The notes under the pieces: model-generated
Databases searched by the model: none
The model's input: the letters and a program-made list of their open reading frames with translations, nothing else
Told to the model about the DNA's origin: nothing
From: Hyphomicrobiales bacterium
GTDB taxonomy: Bacteria > Pseudomonadota > Alphaproteobacteria > Rhizobiales > Phreatobacteraceae
Direction of reading: 5' to 3'
Length of the DNA stretch: 64,000 bases
Assembly: GCA_017304475.1 (NCBI GenBank)
Contig: JAFKKV010000021.1
Span: 62,001-126,000 of the forward strand
Part shown: one piece after another, positions 9,186-16,919 of the stretch
Layout of the letters: each line of letters begins with the position of its first letter
Position numbering within the stretch: position 1 is the stretch's first letter
Program-made: the position numbers and the translations under genes

Positions 9186-10273
9186 GCGCGCGGTCCCTCT
9201 TCGATGCGTACCTTCTGGCCGGCGGAGAGGCTGTTGACGCCGGCCGTGACCACCCGGGCGCCGGCTTCCAGACCGTCGGTGACCGCGATCGTCTGATCGC
9301 CGCTGCGGCCAAGCTTCACCTCGCGCAACATGACGCTGCTGGTCGCGGGATCGACGATCCAGACCATCGTCTTGCCGTCACGCTCCAGCAGCGCCGAGCG
9401 GGGCAGCTCGATCTGCGGCGGGGCCTTGGCCATCACGGTGGCGGTCACCGTGGTGCCGAGCCTGAAGGACACCGGCGGATCATTGAGCGCGATCCTGATC
9501 CTCAGCGTCCGGGTGGCTTGATCGGCCTGGGGCGCGATCTCCCGGACCGTCCCCTTGACCTTCAGGTCGGGATTGATCTGCAGCGTCACGTCGAAGGGCG
9601 TGCCGATCTTGACCTGGTCGCCGACCCATTCGGGGATGTCGACGACCGCGTCGCGCAGATCGGGGCGGGCGACCGTGACCACCGGCACGCCGGGCGAGAC
9701 GACCTGGCCGACCTCGGCGCCGATCGCCGTGACCACACCGTCATAGTCCGCCCTGATCTGGGCATAGGCGACCTGTTCCTGGGCCTTGACCAGGCTCGCT
9801 TCGGCCCGTGTCGCCGAAGCCTGGGCGGCCTCGAGCGCCTGTTGGGCGCTTTCATAGGTCGCTTCGCTGGCTGTGCGCGATTCCAGGAGGCTGCGTTGCC
9901 TTGCTTCGGTCGACTGGGCGTTGGCGAGCTGCGCCTGGGCACTGTTGAGATTGGCCCGCGCCGCGCGCACCGCCAGTTCGAGTTGGGTCGGATCGACGGC
10001 CGACAGCAACTGGTCCTTGGTCACGAGGTCGCCGACCCGGACGTCCCGGGCGATGATGCGGCCGAGCACCCGGAAGCTCAGATCGGTGCGCACCTGCGGC
10101 TGAACCGTGCCGGCGACCGTGAGGCTCTGCTCGGAACGCGCCTGCGCGATGACCGAGAGGACAGGCCGCACCGGCGCGGGCTCGGCCGCCTCCCGGTTCT
10201 GGCAGCCGGTGAAAGCAAGGAACAGCAGCGGCAGGGCGAGACGGGACAGTGGAACGTTCAGGCGCCGTTTCAT
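9182..10273 (-). CDS. RND periplasmic adaptor lipoprotein (second of two, TriB-like)
   Basis: Membrane-fusion protein of 363 residues with a lipoprotein signal (lipobox FTGC, lipidated Cys24). A barrel-sandwich/lipoyl half-motif (VLGRIIARDVRVGDLVTK), a long alpha-hairpin rich in Ala/Gln (about residues 95-165), the second lipoyl half (DGVVTAIGAEVGQVV) and a beta-barrel follow in the usual order. It bridges the pump and an outer-membrane channel. It overlaps both neighbours by four bases. A second, distinct adaptor precedes it, so the two probably form a mixed hexamer as in Pseudomonas TriAB. Confidence 0.92.
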   Translation of the reverse strand: MKRRLNVPLSRLALPLLFLAFTGCQNREAAEPAPVRPVLSVIAQARSEQSLTVAGTVQPQVRTDLSFRVLGRIIARDVRVGDLVTKDQLLSAVDPTQLELAVRAARANLNSAQAQLANAQSTEARQRSLLESRTASEATYESAQQALEAAQASATRAEASLVKAQEQVAYAQIRADYDGVVTAIGAEVGQVVSPGVPVVTVARPDLRDAVVDIPEWVGDQVKIGTPFDVTLQINPDLKVKGTVREIAPQADQATRTLRIRIALNDPPVSFRLGTTVTATVMAKAPPQIELPRSALLERDGKTMVWIVDPATSSVMLREVKLGRSGDQTIAVTDGLEAGARVVTAGVNSLSAGQKVRIEEGPRA

Positions 10274-11370
10274 CGGGTTGCTCCGCTCGGGCCGCTCTGG
10301 ATCATGGCGACGACCTCGTCGGGCCGGAGCAGCTTGGTGCCATCCGTCACCACCAGGTCACCGGGCCTGAGCCCGGCCGAGATGACCACCTTGCCGGTCT
10401 GGTAGGCAAGCACGGTGACCTGCCTCAACCCGGCGACCTTCGAGGCCGCGTCGACCACATAGACCGCCGGACGGCCGCTGTCGGAGGCCAGCGCGCTCCA
10501 GGGCAGGATCACCACGTGCCGGGACTTCAGCCGGGCGGTGCCGGAGATCGCGGTGCCGAGCGTCATGGCGTCGGGCGTGTCATTGACGGTGATGGTCACC
10601 CTGACCGTGCCCGTCCTGGCATCGACCGTCGGTGAAATCTCCCGCACCTTGCCGGTGGTCCGGACGCTGGGGTCGCTGACCAGAGCGAGGCCGATGAGCG
10701 CGTTCTCCGGCTGCTGGAGAAAGGCCGATTCATGCACCTGGAACACCGCGTCGCGCGGGCCGTCCTGGGCCAGGGTGAACATCGCCTGCGCCGCCTGGGC
10801 GACCTGGCCGACCTCGGCATTGCGGGCGGTGATGATCCCGGCGGCGCCGGCCCTCAGACCGGTATAGGACAAGGCCTCCTGGGCGGTCGCGAGCTGGGCG
10901 CGCGCGGCATCGAGCGAGCCCTGGGCGGTCCGGAGCGCGGCCTCCGCCTGGTCGTGGTCACGGCGCGTCGTGAAGCCTTGCCCGAGCAGGGTCTTCTGCC
11001 GCTCGAAGGCCGAGGCGGCCTGGCGAACCTGCGCTTCCGCCGCGCGGACGCTGGCTTGCGCCGCGTCCACATCGGCCTGTTGTTCCTGCGGATCGAGCCT
11101 CGCGAGGATCTGGTCGGCCGTGACATGGGCCCCCACGTCCACATTGCGTTCGGTGATGCGGCCGGAGACCCGGAATGACAGGTCGGCCTGGAAACGTGCC
11201 CTGATCTCGCCGGTCAGGCTGACAGCGGGGGAATAGTCGGTAAAGGCGACGGCCTCCACCTTGACTTGCGCCGCGGGCTTTGCCGGCTCGACCGCACGAT
11301 CCTGGCAGGCCCCGACCGCCGAGCCGAGGCCGAGAGCGAGAACCAGTCTCCCTATCGCTGCGCGCCGCAT
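10270..11370 (-). CDS. RND periplasmic adaptor lipoprotein (first of two, TriA-like)
   Basis: Membrane-fusion protein of 366 residues. The start ATG 11370 is supported by AAGGAGAC ten bases upstream; the lipobox VGAC gives lipidated Cys22. The order of domains is that of the next gene: lipoyl half (VSGRITERNVDVGAHVTAD), alpha-hairpin (about 100-170), second lipoyl half (AGIITARNAEVGQVAQ) and beta-barrel. The two adaptors share only family-level similarity, so they are not a recent duplication. First gene of the efflux operon; its stop overlaps the next start as ATGA. Confidence 0.92.
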   Translation of the reverse strand: MRRAAIGRLVLALGLGSAVGACQDRAVEPAKPAAQVKVEAVAFTDYSPAVSLTGEIRARFQADLSFRVSGRITERNVDVGAHVTADQILARLDPQEQQADVDAAQASVRAAEAQVRQAASAFERQKTLLGQGFTTRRDHDQAEAALRTAQGSLDAARAQLATAQEALSYTGLRAGAAGIITARNAEVGQVAQAAQAMFTLAQDGPRDAVFQVHESAFLQQPENALIGLALVSDPSVRTTGKVREISPTVDARTGTVRVTITVNDTPDAMTLGTAISGTARLKSRHVVILPWSALASDSGRPAVYVVDAASKVAGLRQVTVLAYQTGKVVISAGLRPGDLVVTDGTKLLRPDEVVAMIQSGPSGATR

Positions 11371-11724
11371 CTCCGTCTCCTTCTGGGCCCAACGTCCCGC
11401 TCTCGCTGCGGGCCTCCCGACCTCGTGCGCCGAGCCGTGGCGCCTGGGTCGCAAGGATTGCGTCGGCGATGACGCCTGGGCTCATGCTAGAGCGCGAGGG
11501 CATCGCTCGGAAGGGGGCGCGTCATCGGGCAAATCACGATGGGGAGAGATGCGGGCAGGGGTCCGCGAGGCCGGAGGCGGCGCGAGCGTTCAGCAACCGA
11601 GGCCGGAAGGCTCGGATCCCGCCCTTGGGCATGGCCGAGGCGAGCGTGGGAGCCGGAAGGTGTCATATGATCGCGCGATGCAAGGGAGATGCGGGAGGTG
11701 GTGACCGCGGCCGCCTTTGCCCGG
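11371..11724. other. Intergenic region upstream of the RND efflux operon
   Basis: 354 bases between the efflux operon (transcribed leftward from 11370) and the 3' end of the anti-sigma gene. It should hold the efflux promoter and the end of the ECF operon. I see no convincing coding region, operator palindrome or terminator; the open frames in it are Arg/Gly/Pro-rich shadows of high GC. Confidence 0.5.
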
Positions 11725-12516
11725 TCAGTTCCCGGCGTTGGCACGGAACCGCGCGGCGAAACGGTCGAGATCAGCCCGGTCCAGGTCCGACACGGCCCAA
11801 TAGGCGAAAGCGCCATCGGTCCAGTGGGTCATGACGAGGCCGCTGGCGGCCACCGGCCGCGCCGTCGGCATGGCCGCGTCCCGCGGCGATCGCGGGATCG
11901 CCAGCAGGGTGATGAGGTGTTCGCCGTGGCGATAGACCAGCGCCGGAACCGGCTGGTTGCCGATGACGTCGATCCGGCCGCCGACCAGCGGGAAGCCGTC
12001 GCCGGCGAGGTCCGTGGCCGGCGGAGAAATGCCGAGCTTGCCATCGAGCCAGGGTTTCACCCGGTGCCGATCGGAGGAGACAAGGTCGACCGGGCTTGCG
12101 GCGAGCAGCGCGCGGCGATGGCTCGCCGCAACCGCCTCGGCCACGAGGTAGCCGGGGTCGGGCTTGAGCGCGAGATAGGTCGCGCCGCTGGCGAGCCCTG
12201 CGGTGACCACGATCGAGGCGGCCAGCGCGCGCCAGTCGAATGCGCGCGACATCCGCCTCGCCGGAGGCTGCGCGGCTTTCTCGCCCAGCGCCGCGATCCG
12301 GACCATGAAGCTTTCCGCCACGGCCGGGCGCGGCAGGCTGCCGATGCGCCGCCTCAAGGCGACGATGCGCTCGTACTCGGCTCTCAGCGCGGGATCCGCG
12401 TCGAGCCGCCGCTCCAGGGCGAGCGCAGTCGCGGCATCCAGTTCGCCGTCGGCCAATGCCTGGATCATCAGGCCGTCGTCGCCGGGGCCGGAGGCGATGT
12501 GATCGGGCTCGGTCAT
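11725..12516 (-). CDS. Anti-sigma factor, transmembrane
   Basis: Membrane protein of 263 residues encoded directly after an ECF sigma factor with a four-base ATGA overlap. The cytoplasmic N-terminus has the anti-sigma fold signature (QALADGELDAATALALERRLDADPAL, about residues 19-43) but no HxxxCxxC zinc motif. One membrane helix lies at about 97-117 and a periplasmic domain of about 145 residues follows. It should sequester the sigma factor until an envelope signal acts on the outer domain. What the periplasmic domain senses is unknown; the cupredoxin in the same operon hints at copper or redox stress. Confidence 0.88.
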   Translation of the reverse strand: MTEPDHIASGPGDDGLMIQALADGELDAATALALERRLDADPALRAEYERIVALRRRIGSLPRPAVAESFMVRIAALGEKAAQPPARRMSRAFDWRALAASIVVTAGLASGATYLALKPDPGYLVAEAVAASHRRALLAASPVDLVSSDRHRVKPWLDGKLGISPPATDLAGDGFPLVGGRIDVIGNQPVPALVYRHGEHLITLLAIPRSPRDAAMPTARPVAASGLVMTHWTDGAFAYWAVSDLDRADLDRFAARFRANAGN

Positions 12517-13052
12517 GGCAGCCGCTCGAGTTCGGCGAGGACCAGGCCGCGCGCCCGCGACAGGCGCGACATCACGGTCCCGATAGGGATGGACAGCATG
12601 GCCGCGATCTCCCGGTAGCTCAGTTCATTGATGTCACGCAGCACCAGCACTTCGCGGAAGGGCTGTGGCAGGCTGGCGATCGCCGCCTCCAGTTCGGCCG
12701 CCTCGGCTCTGGCGATCAGGTCCGCTTCCGGTCCTTCGGCCAGCGCCTGGCGCGTAACCTCGGCCTGGAACGCGCTCTGTTCCAGGCTCTCGACCTCGCC
12801 GACCAGGACCAGGCTCTTCGGCCGGTTCCTGGCCAGCCAGGTGAAGGCGGCGTTGCGCACGATGGTCAGCAGCCAGGCCTTGGGACTGCCGCCGGCATAG
12901 CCCTCGATGCCGGCGAGCGCCTTGATGCAGGCTTCCTGCACGACGTCCTCGGCATCATGGCCATTGCCGGTCAGCCAGCGGGCAAATGCCAAGGCGTCGC
13001 CCAGATGGGGCAGCACCACGTCGCGAAATCGGGCGCGCGACAGCTCGCTCAT
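12513..13052 (-). CDS. ECF sigma-70 family RNA polymerase sigma factor
   Basis: Alternative sigma factor of 179 residues with only regions 2 and 4. Region 2 includes DAEDVVQEACIKAL (about residues 33-46, core binding and -10 recognition) and region 4 includes LPQPFREVLVLRDINELSYREIA followed by the recognition helix IPIGTVMSRLSRAR (about 150-163, -35 recognition). Third gene after a phosphoesterase and a cupredoxin on the same strand with gaps of 11 and 29 bases, so the operon is probably self-activated from the two conserved promoter-like sites at 14426-14453 and 14679-14706. Confidence 0.93.
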   Translation of the reverse strand: MSELSRARFRDVVLPHLGDALAFARWLTGNGHDAEDVVQEACIKALAGIEGYAGGSPKAWLLTIVRNAAFTWLARNRPKSLVLVGEVESLEQSAFQAEVTRQALAEGPEADLIARAEAAELEAAIASLPQPFREVLVLRDINELSYREIAAMLSIPIGTVMSRLSRARGLVLAELERLP

Positions 13053-13081
13053 CAGGCTCGCGCCACCTTATCGCTCCAGGC

Positions 13082-13414
13082 TCACGGCTCGACCACGATC
13101 ATGCCCTGCATATGCGGGTGAAGGCTGCAATAATAGGCGAAAGTCCCCGACGTCGCGAATGTGAAGGTAAATTTGCCGCCGGTGTCGAGCGCCGGCGACC
13201 GGAAGGCACCATTGCCGGCGACCACCGTGTGGGGGCTGTCGTCGGCATTGTCGAAAATGACGGTCGTGCCGGCCTTCACGGTGAGGGTCTTCGGTGCGAA
13301 GGCGAAATTGTCGATGGTGATGCGCGCTTCGGCGGCGCGCGCCGAAGGCGTGGCGGTGGTCATGGCGAGGCCGAGGCCGGCGAGAGTTGCCGCAAGGAGC
13401 AAGGCACGGGTCAT
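13082..13414 (-). CDS. Cupredoxin (plastocyanin/azurin-like blue copper protein)
   Basis: Small periplasmic copper protein of 110 residues with a signal peptide of about 27 residues (ending SARAAE). Type 1 copper ligands are visible: His62 in SPHTVV, Cys96 and His99 in YCSLHPHM, and Met102 or Met105 as axial ligand. It should carry electrons or hold copper. The start is supported by GAGGAG seven bases upstream of ATG 13414. It lies 11 bases after the metallophosphoesterase gene and 29 bases before the sigma factor gene, which suggests an envelope or copper-stress regulon. Confidence 0.92.
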   Translation of the reverse strand: MTRALLLAATLAGLGLAMTTATPSARAAEARITIDNFAFAPKTLTVKAGTTVIFDNADDSPHTVVAGNGAFRSPALDTGGKFTFTFATSGTFAYYCSLHPHMQGMIVVEP

Positions 13415-13425
13415 GCGCTGTCTCC

Positions 13426-14385
13426 TCAATGGCCGGCGAGCGTCGTGTCGACGATCGCCAGCCGCTCCTGGCCGCGGGTGACCGATACGTTGGTGACACC
13501 AAGCAGGTTGCGCAATTCGCCCGGGGGGACGACGAGCGGGCCCGGAGACGGTGCGGTACCGGGAACGGGCTGCGGGAAGGCGGTCGAACGCGCGGTGTGG
13601 AAGGTGACGTTGCCTTCGACCTTTTGCATGATCTGGTGGATGTGGCCGTTGAGCACGGTGACCGAACCGAAGCGCCGCAGCAGGGCCAGCACCTGCGCGC
13701 CGTCGTCGGTGCCCCAGCCCCATTCCGCACTGACCGTCCAGAGCGGAATATGGGCGAAGACGACGATCGGGGTCGAGGCACTGACACCCTTCAGGTCGTC
13801 GGCGAGCCAGGCGAGCTGGTCGGCGCCGAGAATGCCGAGGCCGCCGGCCCTGAGATTGACCACATTGACCAGGCCGATGAAATGCACGCCGTTCTGGTCG
13901 AGGGAGTACCAGCCGGCGCCCCTGGCGCCCCGGCCGTAGCGGTCGAGATAGGCCTTGCCATTGGCCTCATCGATGACGTCGTGCTCGCCGGGGACGTAAT
14001 GGACGTCCAGGCCGGCGCTGCCGATGATGCGGGCCGCGTCGTCGAACTCGCCGGGCTTCGACAGATGGGTGATATCGCCGGTATGGATCATGAAGGCGGG
14101 CCTGACCGGCAGGCCGCGGACCTTGCCGATGGCCTCCTGCAGCGTGTCGATGGCGTGCGGATTGGCCGCCTTGTCGAAACCGATATGGCTGTCGGAGATC
14201 TGCAGGAAGGTGAAGCCGGTCGCGCCGGCCTCGGCCGCCTCGGCGCGGTCGAGCAGGCTGAGCGATCGTGGCACGCCGCCCGACACCGTCCAGAGAATGC
14301 CGGTTCCTGCCCAGATCATGCATTCCAGCGCGTGGCGGCGGGTGTGCCCGCCCTCGTGATGGTCGTGGTGATCGCTTGCACTCAT
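13426..14385 (-). CDS. Calcineurin-like metallophosphoesterase, probable Tat substrate
   Basis: Exported hydrolase of 319 residues. The metal-binding motifs of the family occur in order: D65-x-H67 (ISDSHIG), the GD of HTGDITH, G-E-H-D in place of the usual GNHD/E, a lone His in VFAHIP, and NGHIHQ. The N-terminus has a His-rich head (DHHDHHEGGH), then TRRHALECM and a hydrophobic stretch, which resembles a twin-arginine signal. GGAGGAC lies five bases upstream of ATG 14385. First full gene of the ECF operon. A truncated copy of its N-terminus is encoded immediately upstream. The phosphoester substrate is unknown. Confidence 0.85.
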   Translation of the reverse strand: MSASDHHDHHEGGHTRRHALECMIWAGTGILWTVSGGVPRSLSLLDRAEAAEAGATGFTFLQISDSHIGFDKAANPHAIDTLQEAIGKVRGLPVRPAFMIHTGDITHLSKPGEFDDAARIIGSAGLDVHYVPGEHDVIDEANGKAYLDRYGRGARGAGWYSLDQNGVHFIGLVNVVNLRAGGLGILGADQLAWLADDLKGVSASTPIVVFAHIPLWTVSAEWGWGTDDGAQVLALLRRFGSVTVLNGHIHQIMQKVEGNVTFHTARSTAFPQPVPGTAPSPGPLVVPPGELRNLLGVTNVSVTRGQERLAIVDTTLAGH

Positions 14386-14639
14386 CTTGTCCTCCCGGAC
14401 CGCCGATCCGCGGCGTGCAGGGAAGAGACCTGATCGGGTGCCGCTTTATTCCCACGCCGGGCACGGCCGGACTTCACTCCGGCGTGATCGGCCGGCGGCG
14501 GTTTCTCGGGGCCGGCATTCGTCTGCGACGGTCTGGGAAAGCCGGCCATGCCCGAGACCAGGCAATCCCAGAGCATGCAGTCCAGCGCATGGCGGCAGGC
14601 CTGCCGCTCCTTGTCGTGATCGTGATGGCTTGATCTCAT
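14382..14639 (-). CDS. Short protein, truncated tandem copy of the phosphoesterase N-terminus
   Basis: Reading frame of 85 residues with GAGGAG upstream of ATG 14639. Residues 4-25 (SHHDHDKE, RHALDCMLW) mirror the start of the downstream phosphoesterase (DHHDHHEG, RHALECMIW), but the first Arg of the twin-Arg pair is Cys and the catalytic domain is absent. The second half of the frame reads through the promoter of the next gene, so it is probably not selected as protein. The stop overlaps the phosphoesterase start (ATGA). It could be a decayed duplicate, a small Cys/His metal-binding peptide or a translated leader. Confidence 0.5.
   Translation of the reverse strand: MRSSHHDHDKERQACRHALDCMLWDCLVSGMAGFPRPSQTNAGPEKPPPADHAGVKSGRARRGNKAAPDQVSSLHAADRRSGRTR
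14426..14453 (-). promoter_or_regulatory. Putative ECF promoter B (metallophosphoesterase operon)
   Basis: On the minus strand: GGGAATA (14453-14447), 17 bases, then GTCT (14429-14426), 41 bases before ATG 14385. The same two elements with the same 17-base spacing recur at 14679-14706, and the leader sequences after them also align. A GGGAATA-type -35 and a short GTCT-type -10 suit an ECF sigma factor; the cognate one is encoded downstream in this operon. Confidence 0.55.
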
Positions 14640-14678
14640 CGGGGGCTCCTCGGACGCCTGATGTGGCGTGCGAGGAGA

Positions 14679-14706
14679 AGACTCGATGCGCGCAGTCGCT
14701 ATTCCC
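14679..14706 (-). promoter_or_regulatory. Putative ECF promoter A (upstream copy)
   Basis: On the minus strand: GGGAATA (14706-14700), 17 bases, GTCT (14682-14679), 40 bases before ATG 14639. Duplicate of promoter B, including flanking CGT before the -35 and a GCACGCC block in the leader. Confidence 0.55.
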
Positions 14707-14766
14707 ACGACCTGGCTTGACCTGGTTCACGCTTGCGTGCGCGGGCCGGGAAGCATGCCGGCATGA

Positions 14767-15663
14767 TCAGCCGGCCCTTGCCGCGACCGCCCGGGCGCGC
14801 GCAAGCAATGCCTCCGCCCTTTGCACGATCGGGATGTCGATCATCTTGCCGTCGATGGCGAAGGAGCCGCGACCTTCCGCGGCCGCCTGCCGATCGAGGG
14901 CCACGATGCGTTCGGCCTCGGCGACCTCCTTGGCCGAGGGGCTGAAGCCGGCATTGAGGATCGGCACCAGCGACGGGTGAATGCAGGCCGAGCCGACAAA
15001 GCCGAAATCGGCGGAGCGGCGGACGATCCGCGTATAGCCTTCGAGGTCGGCGAAATCGGCCACCGACCCGATGGTGCCGAGCGGCAGGATGCCGGCGGCG
15101 GTGGCGGCCTGGATGATCTGCTGCTTGGGCATCAGCATGGTCTCTTCCGAAGGCTTGGCGCCGATGGCGGTGGCATAGTCTTCGGCGCCGAGCGAGATGC
15201 CGGCGAGCCTGGGCGTAGAGCGCGCGATCTCATGGGCGCGGGCCAGCGGCCCCGGTGCCTCGATCAGTCCGATGAACCAGATCTTGCCGAGCGGCAGCCC
15301 GCGCGCCTGTTCGAGCCTGGTGACCATCTCGTCGAGCAGCCGGAGATGTTCCGGCCCCTCGACCTTGGTGATCTTGATGGCGTCGACGCCGGCGATGACG
15401 GCGGCCTCGAGATCACGCACGGCAAGTTCCAGCGGCTGGTTGATGCGCACCATCACGTCGGAACGGCCCTGCGCCCGGAAGCGCTCGACGATGCCGGGCA
15501 CCAGGGCGCGTGCCGCCTCTTTCTGCGCCAGGGGAATGCTGTCTTCGAGATCGATGATCAGCGCGTCGGCGCCGCGCTCCGTCGCCTTGGCGACGAAACG
15601 CTCGACATTGGCCGGTACGAACAGCGCTGAGCGCCAGACCGGAAATTTGCGCGCGATGGTCAT
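14767..15663 (-). CDS. CitE-like CoA-ester lyase (HpcH/HpaI aldolase family)
   Basis: TIM-barrel lyase of 298 residues that should cleave a beta-hydroxyacyl-CoA (malyl-, citramalyl- or related) to an acyl-CoA and a keto acid. Family motifs are RSALFVPAN near the N-terminus, LIIDLEDSIP with the Mg2+-binding acidic residue, the substrate Arg in VRINQP, GLIEAPGPL and ISLGAEDYA. It overlaps the preceding CoA-transferase gene by four bases, so the transferase probably makes the CoA thioester that this enzyme splits. Last gene of a five-gene operon with an ABC importer. The exact substrate is not determined by the sequence. Confidence 0.9.
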   Translation of the reverse strand: MTIARKFPVWRSALFVPANVERFVAKATERGADALIIDLEDSIPLAQKEAARALVPGIVERFRAQGRSDVMVRINQPLELAVRDLEAAVIAGVDAIKITKVEGPEHLRLLDEMVTRLEQARGLPLGKIWFIGLIEAPGPLARAHEIARSTPRLAGISLGAEDYATAIGAKPSEETMLMPKQQIIQAATAAGILPLGTIGSVADFADLEGYTRIVRRSADFGFVGSACIHPSLVPILNAGFSPSAKEVAEAERIVALDRQAAAEGRGSFAIDGKMIDIPIVQRAEALLARARAVAARAG

Positions 15664-16919
15664 GCCTTCTTCTCCTTGGCGAGGCCCGACGCAAGCGCCG
15701 CCTCGATCTCCGCCGGGCTGAGCCCGGCCTCTTTCAGGATGTCGCGGGTGTGCTGGCCGAGCCTTGGCGCGGCTGAACGGATGCTGCCGGGCGTCGCCGA
15801 AAGCCGCGCCGGTACGGCGTGCATGGGAAAGCTGCCCATGTCGTCGTCGGGATAGTCGGCCAGAAGCGCACGGTCGCGCACGTGCCGGTCCTGCATGAAA
15901 CGGGCGATGTCGTTGACCGGCCCGATGGTCACCTCCTCGGCTTCGAAGAAGGCGACATTCTCGTCGACCGTACGGGCTCCGACGAATTCGCCGATGATCC
16001 GGTCGAGTTCCTCGACATGGACGAGCCGCTGTTCATTGGTCTTGAAGCGCGGATCCTCGCAGAGCTCGGCGCGGCCGATCGAGCGCAGCACGCGCATCGC
16101 CATGCCCTGGGTCGAGGCCGACAGGCAGACCCAGCCGCCGTCCTTGGCCCGATAGACATTGCGCGGCACCGAGCCGGACGAGCGGCTGCCGCTGCGCGGC
16201 TTCAGCTTGCCGGTGAGCCGGTAATTGGCGGCCTGCGGCCCGAGCGAATTGAAGATCGGGTCGAGCAGCGGCAGGTCGATGACCTGGCCGCGCCCACCAT
16301 TGACCTCAACCTCGCGCAGCGCCGCCATGGCCGCGAAGGCGCCGGTGAGGCCGGAAAGCGCGTCGGCGAGATACATGGGCGGCAGAACCGGCTCGCGATC
16401 GGCAAAGCCGTTCATTTCGGCAAAGCCGGAAAAGCCCTCGACCAACGTGCCGAAGCCGGGGCGCCGGTGGTAAGGGCCGGTCTGGCCCCAGCCGGAAATG
16501 CGCACGATGACTAGCTTTGGTTCGAGCTTGAGCAGTTCCTCCGGGCCGAGGCCCATCTGTTCCAGGGTGCCCGGCCGGAAGCTCTCGATCAGCATGGCTG
16601 CGCCCGGCACCAGCCGGCGGATCAGCGGCACCGCCTCGTCATGGCGGAACTCGACGCAGAGGCTGCGCTTGTTGCGCGAATGGACTTTCCAGGTGGTCTC
16701 GACATTGTTGATGCGCCAGCCGCGCAGCGTGTCGCCCTCGCGCGGTTCGACCTTGATCACGTCGGCGCCGAAATCGGCGAGATGCTGGGTCAGGAGGTTG
16801 CCGGCGACCAGCCGCGACAGGTCGACGGCGCGCAGGCCGCTCAGCGGACCGCGCGCGCCCGGGGTGTAGTCTGCCTTCGGCAGGCCGGAGCCGGCCTTGC
16901 TGTCAGAGGGATTTGGCAT
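15660..16919 (-). CDS. CaiB/BaiF-type (class III) CoA-transferase
   Basis: Cytoplasmic transferase of 419 residues that moves CoA from one acyl-CoA to a free acid. Recognisable are the N-terminal LSGLRAVDLSRLVAGNLLTQHLADFGADVIKVE, the NKRSLCVEFRH segment and LADALSGLTGA, where the Asp is the predicted nucleophile that forms a mixed anhydride. An additional N-terminal tail of about 25 residues is present. Overlaps the ATPase gene by 17 bases and the lyase gene by 4 bases. With the CitE-like lyase it forms an activate-then-cleave pair for an imported organic acid (inference). Confidence 0.92.
   Translation of the reverse strand: MPNPSDSKAGSGLPKADYTPGARGPLSGLRAVDLSRLVAGNLLTQHLADFGADVIKVEPREGDTLRGWRINNVETTWKVHSRNKRSLCVEFRHDEAVPLIRRLVPGAAMLIESFRPGTLEQMGLGPEELLKLEPKLVIVRISGWGQTGPYHRRPGFGTLVEGFSGFAEMNGFADREPVLPPMYLADALSGLTGAFAAMAALREVEVNGGRGQVIDLPLLDPIFNSLGPQAANYRLTGKLKPRSGSRSSGSVPRNVYRAKDGGWVCLSASTQGMAMRVLRSIGRAELCEDPRFKTNEQRLVHVEELDRIIGEFVGARTVDENVAFFEAEEVTIGPVNDIARFMQDRHVRDRALLADYPDDDMGSFPMHAVPARLSATPGSIRSAAPRLGQHTRDILKEAGLSPAEIEAALASGLAKEKKA

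Noticed and set aside
6108..9296. Plus-strand open frame of 1062 codons opposite the RND pump gene
   Set aside because: The translation is His/Arg/Asp/Gly/Gln-rich and without family features. It is an antisense shadow of a high-GC gene whose own product has all RND motifs.
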